Source: JAGPUQ01 sp963708735 (lineage in GTDB: Bacteria; Pseudomonadota; Gammaproteobacteria; Pseudomonadales; Porticoccaceae). Taken from it: a DNA stretch of 64,000 nt. Below are positions 41,824 through 50,482 of this stretch, one piece after another. The notes below the pieces were generated by a model, which saw only the letters and a program-made list of their open reading frames with translations, made no database searches and had not been told where the DNA came from. Location of the stretch: the NCBI GenBank assembly GCA_963708735.1, contig CAVPTW010000033.1, positions 1-64,000 on the forward strand, read 5' to 3'. Positions within the stretch are counted from its first letter, which is position 1. Each line of letters starts with the position of its first letter. Position numbers and translations under genes: made by a program.

Positions 41824-43593
41824 TCATCCGCGGCAGACACCGCCAGCGGATCCCAGGATGTGTTCGATCAGCAACTGGAGGCTTTCCGCGCCCCGAAAAC
41901 GGTTTACATCCAGCCGATAGACGATCCGGATACGCTCAGGCAGCTGGGGCTTTCCCTCCGCCGCGACCGCGTTGAAGGCGATGGCGTCGAGCAGCCGATC
42001 GTCCGTCAGCGGACTCAGCATCAGCTTGAGATGGGTGGCGCCCACCACGCGGGCGTCGCGCACCCGGAATTCACCGTGGAAACAGGGCTCGGGAAAATGC
42101 TGCCCCCAGGGCCCGGCGGCGCGCAACCGATGGGCATTTTCGAGGGTCAATTCCGCGGCGGGCACTTCGCCGTCGTGGAGGATTTCGAGCTCCAGGTCGG
42201 TGGGCGCGAGCCATTCCCGCACCACCGCGTCGAAGGCGGTGGCGAAGGCGGCGAAGTTCTCGGCGGCGAGCGCCAGTCCGGCGGCGGCGGCGTGGCCGCC
42301 GAAGCGCCCGATCAGATCGGGATAGCGGGCGGCGACCGCATCTAGGGCATCGCGGATGTGCAGACCGGGGATCGACCGGGCGGAGCCTTTCAGTTCACCG
42401 TTGTTGCCATCGGCGAAGGCGATCACCGGCCGATGCACGCGCTCGCGCACCCGTCCCGCCAGCAGTCCGACCACGCCCTGGTGCCAGCCGGGGTCGTACA
42501 GACACAGACCCCAGGGGAGATCCTCGCCGAGCCGCAAGCGCGCGACGTGCGCCGTCGCCTCGCGCTGCATCTGGGCTTCGATGGCGCGGCGGTCGCGATT
42601 GAGTTCGTCGAGCTGGGCGGCCAGAGCGCGTGCCATGGCGATGTCGTCGGCGAGCAGGCAGCGGATGCCAAGGCTGATGTCGTCGAGGCGGCCGGCGGCA
42701 TTGAGGCGCGGGCCGACGGTGAAACCGAGATCGGCGGCGACCGCGTGGCGATGGTCGCGACCGGCGACTTCGAGCAACGCCAGCACGCCGGGGCGACAGC
42801 GCCCGGCGCGAATGCGGCGCAGACCCTGGTGGACCAGGGTGCGGTTGAGGCGATCGAGGGGCACCACATCGGCCACGGTGCCAAGCGCCACCAGGTCCAG
42901 CCAGTCGGCCATCGCGGGCTCGGGGATACCCTGCCGCGCAAACCAGTTGTCCGCCTTGAGTCGGCCGCGCAGTGCCGCCAGCAGATAGAACATCACACCG
43001 ACACCCGCCAGTGCCTTGTGGGGAAAGCCGCACTCCGGTTGGTTGGGATTGACGATGGCGTCGGCCGCCGGCAGCACCCGTCCCGGCAGGTGGTGGTCGG
43101 TGACCAGCACCCGAATGCCGGCATCGCGCGCGGCGGCCACTCCGGCGATGCTGGAGATGCCGTTGTCCACGGTGATGATCAGATCGGGTTTGCGGGTCCG
43201 CGCCAGCGCGACGATTTCCGGCGTCAGTCCGTAACCGTACTCGAACCGGTTGGGCACCAGGAAATCCACCTGGGCAAACCCCAGGGCGCGCAGGCCGAGC
43301 ACGGCGAGCGCGGTGCTGGTGGCGCCATCGGCGTCGAAGTCGCCCACGATGAGCAGCCGCGACTGCCGCTCCAGCGCATCGATCAGCAGCGCCAGGGCCG
43401 CTTCGATGCCGCGCAGGCCGGTGGCCGGGGGAATCCAGCCGAGCTGGAGATCCAGCGCATCGGGGGTCGCGGCGCGGGCTGCGTAGATACGGCGCAGCCA
43501 CGGCGGAAGATCGTCACCGAACGCGGTTTCGGAGCCGAGCAGAGGCCGCGCCTTCAGCGCCGGGGCGCGGTCCGGTGCGGGCGCCTCAGCCAT
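41824..43593 (-). CDS. recJ: single-stranded-DNA exonuclease RecJ
   Basis: RecJ degrades single-stranded DNA 5'-3' in recombination and mismatch repair. The 589-residue protein has the DHH phosphoesterase motifs GDFDADGATSTA (residues 84-95), ITVDNGISS, TDHHLPGRVLP, and the DHHA1 motif FGGHAAAAGLAL. A C-terminal OB-like part follows. Length and the neighbour thrC fit the conserved gammaproteobacterial order. A very long antisense open frame on the plus strand is only a codon-bias artefact. Confidence 0.95.
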   Translation of the reverse strand: MAEAPAPDRAPALKARPLLGSETAFGDDLPPWLRRIYAARAATPDALDLQLGWIPPATGLRGIEAALALLIDALERQSRLLIVGDFDADGATSTALAVLGLRALGFAQVDFLVPNRFEYGYGLTPEIVALARTRKPDLIITVDNGISSIAGVAAARDAGIRVLVTDHHLPGRVLPAADAIVNPNQPECGFPHKALAGVGVMFYLLAALRGRLKADNWFARQGIPEPAMADWLDLVALGTVADVVPLDRLNRTLVHQGLRRIRAGRCRPGVLALLEVAGRDHRHAVAADLGFTVGPRLNAAGRLDDISLGIRCLLADDIAMARALAAQLDELNRDRRAIEAQMQREATAHVARLRLGEDLPWGLCLYDPGWHQGVVGLLAGRVRERVHRPVIAFADGNNGELKGSARSIPGLHIRDALDAVAARYPDLIGRFGGHAAAAGLALAAENFAAFATAFDAVVREWLAPTDLELEILHDGEVPAAELTLENAHRLRAAGPWGQHFPEPCFHGEFRVRDARVVGATHLKLMLSPLTDDRLLDAIAFNAVAAEGKPQLPERIRIVYRLDVNRFRGAESLQLLIEHILGSAGGVCRG

Positions 43594-43689
43594 GGTCGCG
43601 ACCGCGCTGGTAAAACGTCGCGGCGCACCCTGTCGCGAAGCACGGTTTCGCGAAGCAACGGACTGCGAGTGCGCCGGGTGCGGTCCGCA

Positions 43690-45087
43690 TCAGACGGTCA
43701 GGTTGTCCGCGATGTGACGGTGCAGCGGCGCAAGTTCATTGGGCAGCACCTGATAGCGCTCCGTGCGCGTGAACAGGTCGGCCATGTGCTGGGGCAGCGG
43801 CGGCGCGCCCTGATAACCGGCCTGTTGCACGGCTTCGGGGAATTTGGCCGGGTGCGCGGTGGCCAGACACACCACCGGCGTTTCCCGATCGCGGCGGCAA
43901 TGCCGCGCGGCCGCGACGCCGATGGCGCTGTGGGGATCGAGCAGGTATTCGCTGGCTTCGTATTCGGCGCGGATCGTCGCCACGGTATCCGCGTCGTCCA
44001 CACGATGGCTGTGGAACAGGGTGCGGGCGTGGTCAAGGGCCTTGGGATCGAGGGTCGTCGCGCCGGCTTCGAAGCCGGCCATCAGCGCCGCCAGCGCTTT
44101 GCCATCGCGCTCGTACAGATCGAACAACAGGCGCTCGAAGTTGCTGGAGATCATGATGTCCATGCTGGGCGACAGCGTATGCAGCAGCGGATGGCGGCTG
44201 TAGTCGTTGCCGCTGATGCAGCGGTGCAGGATATCGTTGGCATTGGTGGCGATGATGAGTTGCTGCACCGGCAGCCCCATCCGGTGCGCCAGATAGCCGG
44301 CAAATATATCGCCGAAATTTCCGGTGGGCACCGAAAAACTCACCGGCCGCTGCGGCGCGCCCAGGGCGAGCGCGGCCCAGAAGTAGTAGACGATCTGGGC
44401 CATGATCCGCGCCCAGTTGATCGAGTTGACCGCCACCAGTTGCCGCCCCGCGGGCAGAAACGACTGCGCCGAAAAACTCGCCTTCACCAAACGCTGACAG
44501 TCGTCGAAATTGCCTTCGATGGCGAGGTTGTGGATGTTGTCGGCCAGCACCGTGGTCATCTGGCGGCGCTGCACCTCGGATACCCGGTTGTGCGGGTGGA
44601 GGATGAAAATGTCGAGATTGCGGCAGCGGCGGCAGCCCTCGATGGCGGCGGACCCGGTATCGCCCGAGGTGGCGCCCAGAACCACCATCTTCTGACCGCG
44701 CCGCTCCAGCAGATGATCCAGCAGGTTGCCGAGAAACTGGAGTGCGAAATCCTTGAAGGCGAGCGTCGGGCCGTGGAACAGCTCCAGCACCCATTCGTTG
44801 TGGCCGGTCTGCACCAAGGGCGCGATGGCGCGGTGGCGGAAGCCGCTGTACGACTGCCGGATGATCCGCTCCAGATCGGCGGCGGACACCTCATCGTCCA
44901 CGAAGGGCGTCATCACCCGCTGCGCGAGCTGTGGGTAATCCAGCCCGCGCCAGGACGCGATTTCGGCGGCGCTGTAGGACGGCACCCGCTCGGGCACGAA
45001 CAGGCCGCCGTCGGGCGCGAGCCCGGTCAGCACGGCTTCGGTGAATGACTGCGGCGCGCAGCCGCCACGGGTGCTGATGTACTTCAT
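43690..45087 (-). CDS. thrC: threonine synthase
   Basis: ThrC converts O-phosphohomoserine to threonine with PLP. The 465-residue protein shows the PLP lysine in HGPTLAFKDFALQFLGNLLDH (Lys112) and the phosphate loop GATSGDTGSAAIEG. PTGNFGDIFAGYLAHRMGLP also matches the family. It lies 27 nt after hom, with which it forms a threonine operon. Confidence 0.95.
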   Translation of the reverse strand: MKYISTRGGCAPQSFTEAVLTGLAPDGGLFVPERVPSYSAAEIASWRGLDYPQLAQRVMTPFVDDEVSAADLERIIRQSYSGFRHRAIAPLVQTGHNEWVLELFHGPTLAFKDFALQFLGNLLDHLLERRGQKMVVLGATSGDTGSAAIEGCRRCRNLDIFILHPHNRVSEVQRRQMTTVLADNIHNLAIEGNFDDCQRLVKASFSAQSFLPAGRQLVAVNSINWARIMAQIVYYFWAALALGAPQRPVSFSVPTGNFGDIFAGYLAHRMGLPVQQLIIATNANDILHRCISGNDYSRHPLLHTLSPSMDIMISSNFERLLFDLYERDGKALAALMAGFEAGATTLDPKALDHARTLFHSHRVDDADTVATIRAEYEASEYLLDPHSAIGVAAARHCRRDRETPVVCLATAHPAKFPEAVQQAGYQGAPPLPQHMADLFTRTERYQVLPNELAPLHRHIADNLTV

Positions 45088-45114
45088 GGGTGCGTCTCGC
45101 GGGACGGTTGGCGG

Positions 45115-46422
45115 CTAGGCATCATCCAAGGCCTCCTTGCGCAGATGGACCACTGGGCCGGACACGGATTCGAGCCGCTCGATGGCGCCGATGGCAGCGC
45201 GCACTTCACTCTCCCGGGTGCGGTTGGTGAGCATGATCAGCGGCACATGATCCTGCCCCGGTGCGGGTTCCTTCTGGATGATCGCTTCGATGCTGATGCC
45301 GTGGGCGCTGAGAATCTGCGCGAGCTGCGACAGCACTCCGGGTCTGTCGAGGGCCGACACGCGCAGGTAGTGGGCGCTTTCGGCGGCCGCGATGTCGACC
45401 ACGTCGAGCGGCTCGGCGGCGTCTGACCCGCCCGGCACCGCCGTGGCGTCGCGCCCACCGCCATCCAGGCGGCGTGCGATATCCAAGATATCGGCAATCA
45501 CGGCCGAGGCCGTGGGCTCGGCACCGGCGCCAGGTCCGCAATACAGGGTGGCGCCGACGGCGTCGCCCTTGACCATGATGGCATTCATCACCCCGTGCAC
45601 CTGCGCGATCAGGCTGCGCTCGGGCACCAGCGTGGGATGCACGCGCAGCTCGATGCCCCGGCCGTTGCGGCGCGCCACCCCCAGGTGCTTGATGCGGTAG
45701 CCCAGCTCGCCCGCATAGACCACGTCCTCGGGCTGGATGGCGGTAATGCCCTCGATGTAGACCGCATCCGGGCGCAGCGGCATGTCGAAGGCGAGCGCGG
45801 CCAGAATCACCAGCTTGTGGGCAGCGTCGATGCCTTCCACGTCAAAGCTGGGATCGGCTTCGGCATAGCCGAGCAACTGCGCCTCGGCCAGCACATCGGC
45901 AAACTGCCGGCCTTTGTCGCGCATCTCGCTGAGAATGAAATTGCTGGTGCCGTTGATGATGCCGGCGAGCCAGCGAATGCGGTTGGCGGCCAACCCTTCG
46001 CGCAGCGCCTTGATGATGGGAATGCCGCCGGCGACGGAGGCTTCGTACGCCACAGTGACGCCCCGCGCACGCGCCGCGGCAAAAATCTCGTTGCCGCAGG
46101 TGGCGATCAGCGCCTTGTTCGCGGTCACCACCTGCTTGCCGTTGGCGATGGCGGCCAGCACCAGTTCCCGCGCCGGCTCGATGCCGCCGATCAGCTCGAC
46201 CAGGATATCGATTTCGGGATTGGCAGCGACGGCGAAAATATCGCGGGTGAACGGAATCGCGCCAGTATCCGCGTCAGGGACCGCATTGCGCGCACCTATC
46301 TGCACCAGCTCGATCCCGACACCGCCGCGCTGAGCCAGCACATCGGCGTTGCGGGCCAATACCCGCACCGTACCCCGCCCGACCGTTCCGAGGCCGCACA
46401 AACCGACCTTGACCGGCATCAT
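45115..46422 (-). CDS. hom: homoserine dehydrogenase
   Basis: Hom reduces aspartate semialdehyde to homoserine. The 435-residue enzyme has an N-terminal NAD(P)-binding site GLCGLGTVGRGTV. The catalytic part has NGTSNFILSEM and DPSFDVEGIDAAHKL, and a C-terminal ACT domain (LRVSALDRPGVLSQLAQIL) gives threonine feedback. It is the monofunctional type, not fused to aspartokinase, and precedes thrC. Confidence 0.95.
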   Translation of the reverse strand: MMPVKVGLCGLGTVGRGTVRVLARNADVLAQRGGVGIELVQIGARNAVPDADTGAIPFTRDIFAVAANPEIDILVELIGGIEPARELVLAAIANGKQVVTANKALIATCGNEIFAAARARGVTVAYEASVAGGIPIIKALREGLAANRIRWLAGIINGTSNFILSEMRDKGRQFADVLAEAQLLGYAEADPSFDVEGIDAAHKLVILAALAFDMPLRPDAVYIEGITAIQPEDVVYAGELGYRIKHLGVARRNGRGIELRVHPTLVPERSLIAQVHGVMNAIMVKGDAVGATLYCGPGAGAEPTASAVIADILDIARRLDGGGRDATAVPGGSDAAEPLDVVDIAAAESAHYLRVSALDRPGVLSQLAQILSAHGISIEAIIQKEPAPGQDHVPLIMLTNRTRESEVRAAIGAIERLESVSGPVVHLRKEALDDA

Positions 46423-46458
46423 TGTCCCCCAGAAAAGAATAGCGCCATGAGGGGCTCG

Positions 46459-47241
46459 TTAACGCGCGGGTGGAGCGGGTGAGGTCGTGTCCACACCCAG
46501 GATGCTGGCGATATCGGCCGCACTGCGGAAGCCGGGAACCAGGGTACCGTCGCTGAGAATACTGGCCGGAGTACCGTTCACGCCCAACTCCTGCCCGAGT
46601 TCGAACTCGGCCGCCACGGGATTATTTTCACACAGCTTTTCCGGCACATCCTCGCCGTTTTTGAGTCGCGTGAGAGTTTCCTGCCGGTTGTCGGAACACC
46701 AGGCGGTAACGGCTTTGCGGTACGAATCCGAACCCAACCCGGCGCGGGGGAATGCCAGGTAGCGAACCTCGATGCCCATGGCATTGAGCTCGGGCACAGC
46801 CTTGTGCAGTTTGCGGCAGTAGGCGCAATCGACGTCGGTAAAGACGGTGAGTGTCGCCTTGGGTTTGCCCTCGGGAGCAAATACGATCATGTCGCTTTCG
46901 GACATCGCCTCCAGCGCCTGCTTGCGCTTCGCGATCAGATCCTGCTCGCGCAAATTCACAAACATGCCGGGGCGCGCCTGATAGAGCGCACCATCGAAAA
47001 AGTATTCGCCGCCCTCGCGTACATAGAGTATTGGTCCACCGGCGACCTGAACCTCGTAAAACCCGGGGACCGGACTGAGCTTGAGCACCTCATAGCTGAG
47101 GTCGGGGCGCGCAGCCCGCAGCTTGGTGACAATGGCCTTGGCGATAGCCGGATCGACCACCGGCGCAGCATCCGCGGCACGCACCTGAAGTGCGACAACG
47201 GACAACAGCAGGGCAACGCAGGCGGCGAGAAAATGGTTCAC
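46459..47241 (-). CDS. dsbC: periplasmic disulfide isomerase DsbC
   Basis: DsbC reshuffles wrong disulfides in the periplasm. The 260-residue precursor has a signal peptide (MNHFLAACVALLLSVVALQVRA), an N-terminal dimerisation domain, and a thioredoxin domain with CAYC at residues 139-142; E. coli has CGYC. A second Cys pair (Cys in AWCSDN and KLCENN) is also conserved. The start is a GTG at 47241 with GGGAG upstream. It lies between xerD and hom, as in Pseudomonas. Confidence 0.94.
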   Translation of the reverse strand: MNHFLAACVALLLSVVALQVRAADAAPVVDPAIAKAIVTKLRAARPDLSYEVLKLSPVPGFYEVQVAGGPILYVREGGEYFFDGALYQARPGMFVNLREQDLIAKRKQALEAMSESDMIVFAPEGKPKATLTVFTDVDCAYCRKLHKAVPELNAMGIEVRYLAFPRAGLGSDSYRKAVTAWCSDNRQETLTRLKNGEDVPEKLCENNPVAAEFELGQELGVNGTPASILSDGTLVPGFRSAADIASILGVDTTSPAPPAR

Positions 47242-47337
47242 GGACGGCTCCCGGGAGCTGGACAGGCAAGGGGGCGGATTATAGCCCCAGCGGGCGGCTG
47301 AAAATCGCTGACGGGCGGTTGGAAAACGTCGTGCCAC

Positions 47338-48243
47338 TCAACCCCGCGGGTGATGCCGCGCGTGGAGTTCGCGCAGCCGCGTCTGCGCCACATGGGTGTA
47401 GATCTGGGTGGTCGAGAGATCGCTGTGGCCGAGCAGCAACTGCACCACGCGCAGGTCTGCGCCATGATCGAGCAGATGCGTCGCAAACGCGTGGCGCAGC
47501 GTGTGGGGAGACAGGGGCTTGTCGATGCCCGCGCACTGCGCCCAGTGCCGTATCCGGTACCAGAAAGCCTGCCGGGTCATCCCGCTGCCGCGGGGTGTAA
47601 GGAAACAGGCATTGCTCTGCCGCGTACCCAGAAGGGCGGAGCGAGCGTCGCGCAGATAGGCTTGCAGCCAGTGCATGGCCTCCTCGCCCATGGGCACCAG
47701 GCGTTCCTTGCTACCCTTGCCCAGCACCCGCACCACACCCTGGCGCAGATTGATCTGGTCGAGCGCCAGGCCGGTCAGCTCGCTCACCCGCAGCCCGGTG
47801 GCGTACAGCAGTTCCAGCATCGCGCGATCGCGCAGCCCGATGGTCTGCGTAACATCCGGCGCGTTGAGAAGTTTCTCGACGTCGACTTCAGAAAGAAACT
47901 TGGGCAGCGGTCGCCCCTGCTTGGGGCTGCTGACGCCGGCCATGGGATGGTGCGCCAGGGTTCCTGAGCGCAGTTGCGCATCGTAGAAGCCACGCAGGCA
48001 GGACAGCGCGCGCGCCACCGAACGCGGGCTCGCGCGCTGCCGATAGCGATCGGCGAGGTATTCCTGAATCCGGACCGGATCGGCGTCGAGCAGGCCGCAG
48101 GGCTGTCCGCAGGATGGTCCGGCGAGCCAGACCGCAAAGGCATTGAGGTCGCGCCGATACGCCGCGAGACTGTTGTCGCTCAGCCCTTTTTCGAGCCAGA
48201 GCGCATTGAGGTGATCGTCGATGAGGCGCGCGTCGGCAGTCAT
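47338..48243 (-). CDS. xerD: site-specific tyrosine recombinase XerD
   Basis: XerD, with XerC, resolves chromosome dimers at dif. The 301-residue protein has the N-terminal SAM-like domain (DDHLNALWLEKGLSDNSLAAYRRDL). All catalytic residues of the tyrosine recombinases are seen: Arg152 in ATGLRVSEL, Lys176, His247 and Arg250 in SPHTLRHAFATHLL, His273 in LLGHSDLSTTQIYTHV, and Tyr282. The D/E/G pattern and the dsbC neighbour point to XerD rather than XerC. Confidence 0.94.
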   Translation of the reverse strand: MTADARLIDDHLNALWLEKGLSDNSLAAYRRDLNAFAVWLAGPSCGQPCGLLDADPVRIQEYLADRYRQRASPRSVARALSCLRGFYDAQLRSGTLAHHPMAGVSSPKQGRPLPKFLSEVDVEKLLNAPDVTQTIGLRDRAMLELLYATGLRVSELTGLALDQINLRQGVVRVLGKGSKERLVPMGEEAMHWLQAYLRDARSALLGTRQSNACFLTPRGSGMTRQAFWYRIRHWAQCAGIDKPLSPHTLRHAFATHLLDHGADLRVVQLLLGHSDLSTTQIYTHVAQTRLRELHARHHPRG

Positions 48244-48264
48244 GGCGTCAGTCTACCCGACGCG

Positions 48265-48300
48265 CAACCCGCAGCCGCCGGCCACCGCAGCGGCCGGCAG
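48265..48300 (-). terminator. possible terminator hairpin after rplS
   Basis: GCCGGCC (48277-48283) pairs with GGCCGGC (48292-48298) across an 8-nt loop, just beyond the rplS stop on the minus strand. There is no clear T-run, so termination strength is doubtful. Confidence 0.35.
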
Positions 48301-48305
48301 CCGGT

Positions 48306-48659
48306 TCAGCCGAGGCGTTCCTTGATCCGCGCGGCCTTGCCGGACAGGTCACGCAGATAATAAAGCTTGGCCTGACGCACATCGCCGCGACGGACAACTT
48401 TCACGCTGTCGATGTGCGGGCTGTAGGTCTGGAAGGTACGTTCCACGCCGACGCCGTTGGAAATTTTGCGCAGAGTGAACGCGGAGTTGACCCCGCGGTT
48501 GCGCCGGGCGATGACGATGCCCTCAAACGCCTGCAGGCGCTCGCGGGTGCCTTCCACGACCTTCACCTGCACGAGCAGGGTATCGCCGGGACGAAAGTCC
48601 GGGATTTCCTTGCCCATCTGTTCGGTTTCGATCTGCGCGATAACTGGATTCTTGCTCAT
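48306..48659 (-). CDS. rplS: 50S ribosomal protein L19
   Basis: L19 lies at the interface of the ribosomal subunits. The 117-residue protein is complete, with DFRPGDTLLVQVKVVEGTRERLQAFEGIVIARRNRG and RTFQTYSPHIDSVKVVRRGDVRQAKLYYLRDLSGKAARIKERL. The start is the ATG at 48659 with GGAG upstream. It is the last gene of rpsP-rimM-trmD-rplS. Confidence 0.97.
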   Translation of the reverse strand: MSKNPVIAQIETEQMGKEIPDFRPGDTLLVQVKVVEGTRERLQAFEGIVIARRNRGVNSAFTLRKISNGVGVERTFQTYSPHIDSVKVVRRGDVRQAKLYYLRDLSGKAARIKERLG

Positions 48660-48786
48660 CGTCTTCTCCCGCGTAATGCCGTCGCTTGGTCGGTATCCAC
48701 GTCGTCCCAACGCGGGAACCGGATCCTGACCGCCACTGTGTAATGCAATTCTTCGACGGAATTCCCGTCACTCATTCGATTCGCCG

Positions 48787-49470
48787 CTAGCGACCCGCCA
48801 GCAGGTCCGGACGCCGCGCCAGCGTGCGCGCCTGCGCCTGCTGGCGCCGCCAGCGCTCGATGGCGCCGTGATCCCCGGACAACAGCACTTCCGGCACGCC
48901 GAGACCCCGATATTCCGGCGGCCGCGTATAGTGCGGACAATCCAGCAGACCCGCAACAAAAGAGTCCTGCCGTGCCGAGTCGGCGTCGCCGAGCGCGCCC
49001 GGCAGTTGCCGAATCAGCGCATCCAGCAGCACCATGGCCGGCAGCTCACCACCGCTCAACACATAGTCGCCGATGGACCATTCCTCATCGACTTCGAGCG
49101 CAACAATGCGCTCGTCGACGCCTTCGTAACGACCCGCAATCAGGATCAGATCCCGCTCGGCACCGGCCATCTCCATCACCGCATCGTGGCGCAACACCCG
49201 GCCTTGCGGCGACAGATATAGCACCCGCGCACCCTGCGTCCACGCCCGTGCTTCGGCGATGGCAGCACCCAGGGGCTCGGGCCGCATCACCATGCCGGGT
49301 CCGCCGCCGTAGGGGCGATCATCCACTGTCTGATGGCGATCGGCGGTGTAGTCGCGCGGATTGAAGCAGCGGATTTCCAGCAAACCGTTGCGCACCGCGC
49401 GACCGCTGACGCCGTAATCGACCAGGGCTCCGAACATCTCCGGAAACAATGTCACTACCGCGACTTTCAT
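48787..49470 (-). CDS. trmD: tRNA (guanine37-N1)-methyltransferase
   Basis: TrmD methylates G37 of tRNAs reading CNN codons and prevents frameshifts. The 227-residue protein has the SPOUT trefoil-knot motifs LYLSPQGRVL, LIAGRYEGVDERI and IGDYVLSGGELPAMVLLDA. The preceding segment DDRPYGGGPGMVM is also typical. The C terminus ends at RRPDLLAGR, about 25 residues shorter than in E. coli; many orthologues vary here. It is 15 nt after rimM. Confidence 0.96.
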   Translation of the reverse strand: MKVAVVTLFPEMFGALVDYGVSGRAVRNGLLEIRCFNPRDYTADRHQTVDDRPYGGGPGMVMRPEPLGAAIAEARAWTQGARVLYLSPQGRVLRHDAVMEMAGAERDLILIAGRYEGVDERIVALEVDEEWSIGDYVLSGGELPAMVLLDALIRQLPGALGDADSARQDSFVAGLLDCPHYTRPPEYRGLGVPEVLLSGDHGAIERWRRQQAQARTLARRPDLLAGR

Positions 49471-49485
49471 GGATGCGCCGGCCCT

Positions 49486-50040
49486 TCAGTAATCGGGATC
49501 CCAGTCCACATCCATGGTGCCCGCCGCGCGATCGATCGCGAGCACCACCGGGTCGACATAAGGAATGAGTCGCTCTGCGCGGTCGCGGCTCTGGTCGTCG
49601 CCGCGCACCACCAGCACATCGTTGGCGCCGGTCTCGATCAGTTCGGTCACCGTACCCAGTCGCACCCGGTCTCCGTCGGCACGCCCGTACACCGCCAGCC
49701 CGATCAACTCATGCCAGTAATATTCATCTTCGGGAAGGGCCGGCAGCTGGGCCAGTTCGACATGAATGTCGAGCTGGCAGTAGCGCCGCGCCTGATCCCG
49801 ATCATCCACACCCACCAGATGGGCCACCACCTGCTGGCCCTGTATCCGCCCGGCGTCGTGTTCCAGGGTCCGCCAGACGCCTTCTTCACACAGCCACCAA
49901 GGCCGATAGTTCAGGATATTGTCGGCCGGCGCGGTGCTGGAATCGATTTTTACCCAGCCCTTGATGCCGTACACGCCCGCGATGCGGCCGATTTTCAGGG
50001 GCTGCTCCGGCGCCTCCTGCGGATTCGCCGGGCGCGACAC
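49486..50040 (-). CDS. rimM: 16S rRNA processing protein RimM
   Basis: RimM assists 30S head assembly and binds S19. The 184-residue protein shows KIGRIAGVYGIKGWVKI at the N terminus and the PRC-barrel part DEYYWHELIGLAVY, then IETGANDVLVVRG and LIPYVDPVVLAID. The start is a GTG at 50040, 4 nt after rpsP; the ribosome site is weak and translation is probably coupled. The frame is open farther upstream only inside rpsP. Confidence 0.94.
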   Translation of the reverse strand: MSRPANPQEAPEQPLKIGRIAGVYGIKGWVKIDSSTAPADNILNYRPWWLCEEGVWRTLEHDAGRIQGQQVVAHLVGVDDRDQARRYCQLDIHVELAQLPALPEDEYYWHELIGLAVYGRADGDRVRLGTVTELIETGANDVLVVRGDDQSRDRAERLIPYVDPVVLAIDRAAGTMDVDWDPDY

Positions 50041-50044
50041 GGGC

Positions 50045-50311
50045 TCAGGCGGTGGCTTGGACCGCCGCACTCTTGCCCGCTTCGCGCACCAGATCGGCGA
50101 CTCGCGGCGTAACCTGAGCACCCAGTTTGCACCAGTGCTCGACGCGCGCGGCATTGACGCGCAAGCGCTCTTCACCACCGGTGGCAATGGGATTGAAAAA
50201 CCCCACGCGCTCGATGAAACGGCCGTCACGCGCCGTTTTGCCGTCAGTGACAACCAGATGATAGAAGGGACGTTTTTTCGCCCCACCACGAGCCAATCGG
50301 ATCTTTACCAT
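50045..50311 (-). CDS. rpsP: 30S ribosomal protein S16
   Basis: The 88-residue S16 is complete: MVKIRLARGGAKKRPFYHLVV, then RDGRFIERVGFFNPIA and RVEHWCKLGAQVTPRV. The start is the ATG at 50311 with AGGA upstream. It heads the rpsP-rimM-trmD-rplS operon. A promoter candidate lies 63-91 bp upstream. Confidence 0.97.
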   Translation of the reverse strand: MVKIRLARGGAKKRPFYHLVVTDGKTARDGRFIERVGFFNPIATGGEERLRVNAARVEHWCKLGAQVTPRVADLVREAGKSAAVQATA

Positions 50312-50373
50312 GACATGTCCTGGTGTGTGTTCTAGTCTGCTTCCGCACCTGCACGGCACGGCGAAGGCGCGCG

Positions 50374-50402
50374 ATTCTACGCCAAAGCCCTGGCAATGAA
50401 AA
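50374..50402 (-). promoter_or_regulatory. sigma-70-type promoter of the rpsP operon
   Basis: On the minus strand TTTTCA (50402-50397) and TAGAAT (50379-50374) are separated by exactly 17 bp. The -10 box differs from consensus at one base. It lies 63 bp upstream of the rpsP start. Confidence 0.55.
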
Positions 50403-50482
50403 CCTTTGCGGTGGCGCCGTCGCCACCGTGGGCTGGAGCGGCGCCCATCGGGCCGCTACCGATCATCATCCGCGTCGGCGCT

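Noticed and set aside
42358..45048. 896-codon open frame on the plus strand
   Set aside because: It lies antisense to recJ and thrC, which are complete and conserved; the frame is open because of high-GC codon bias and has no recognisable domains.
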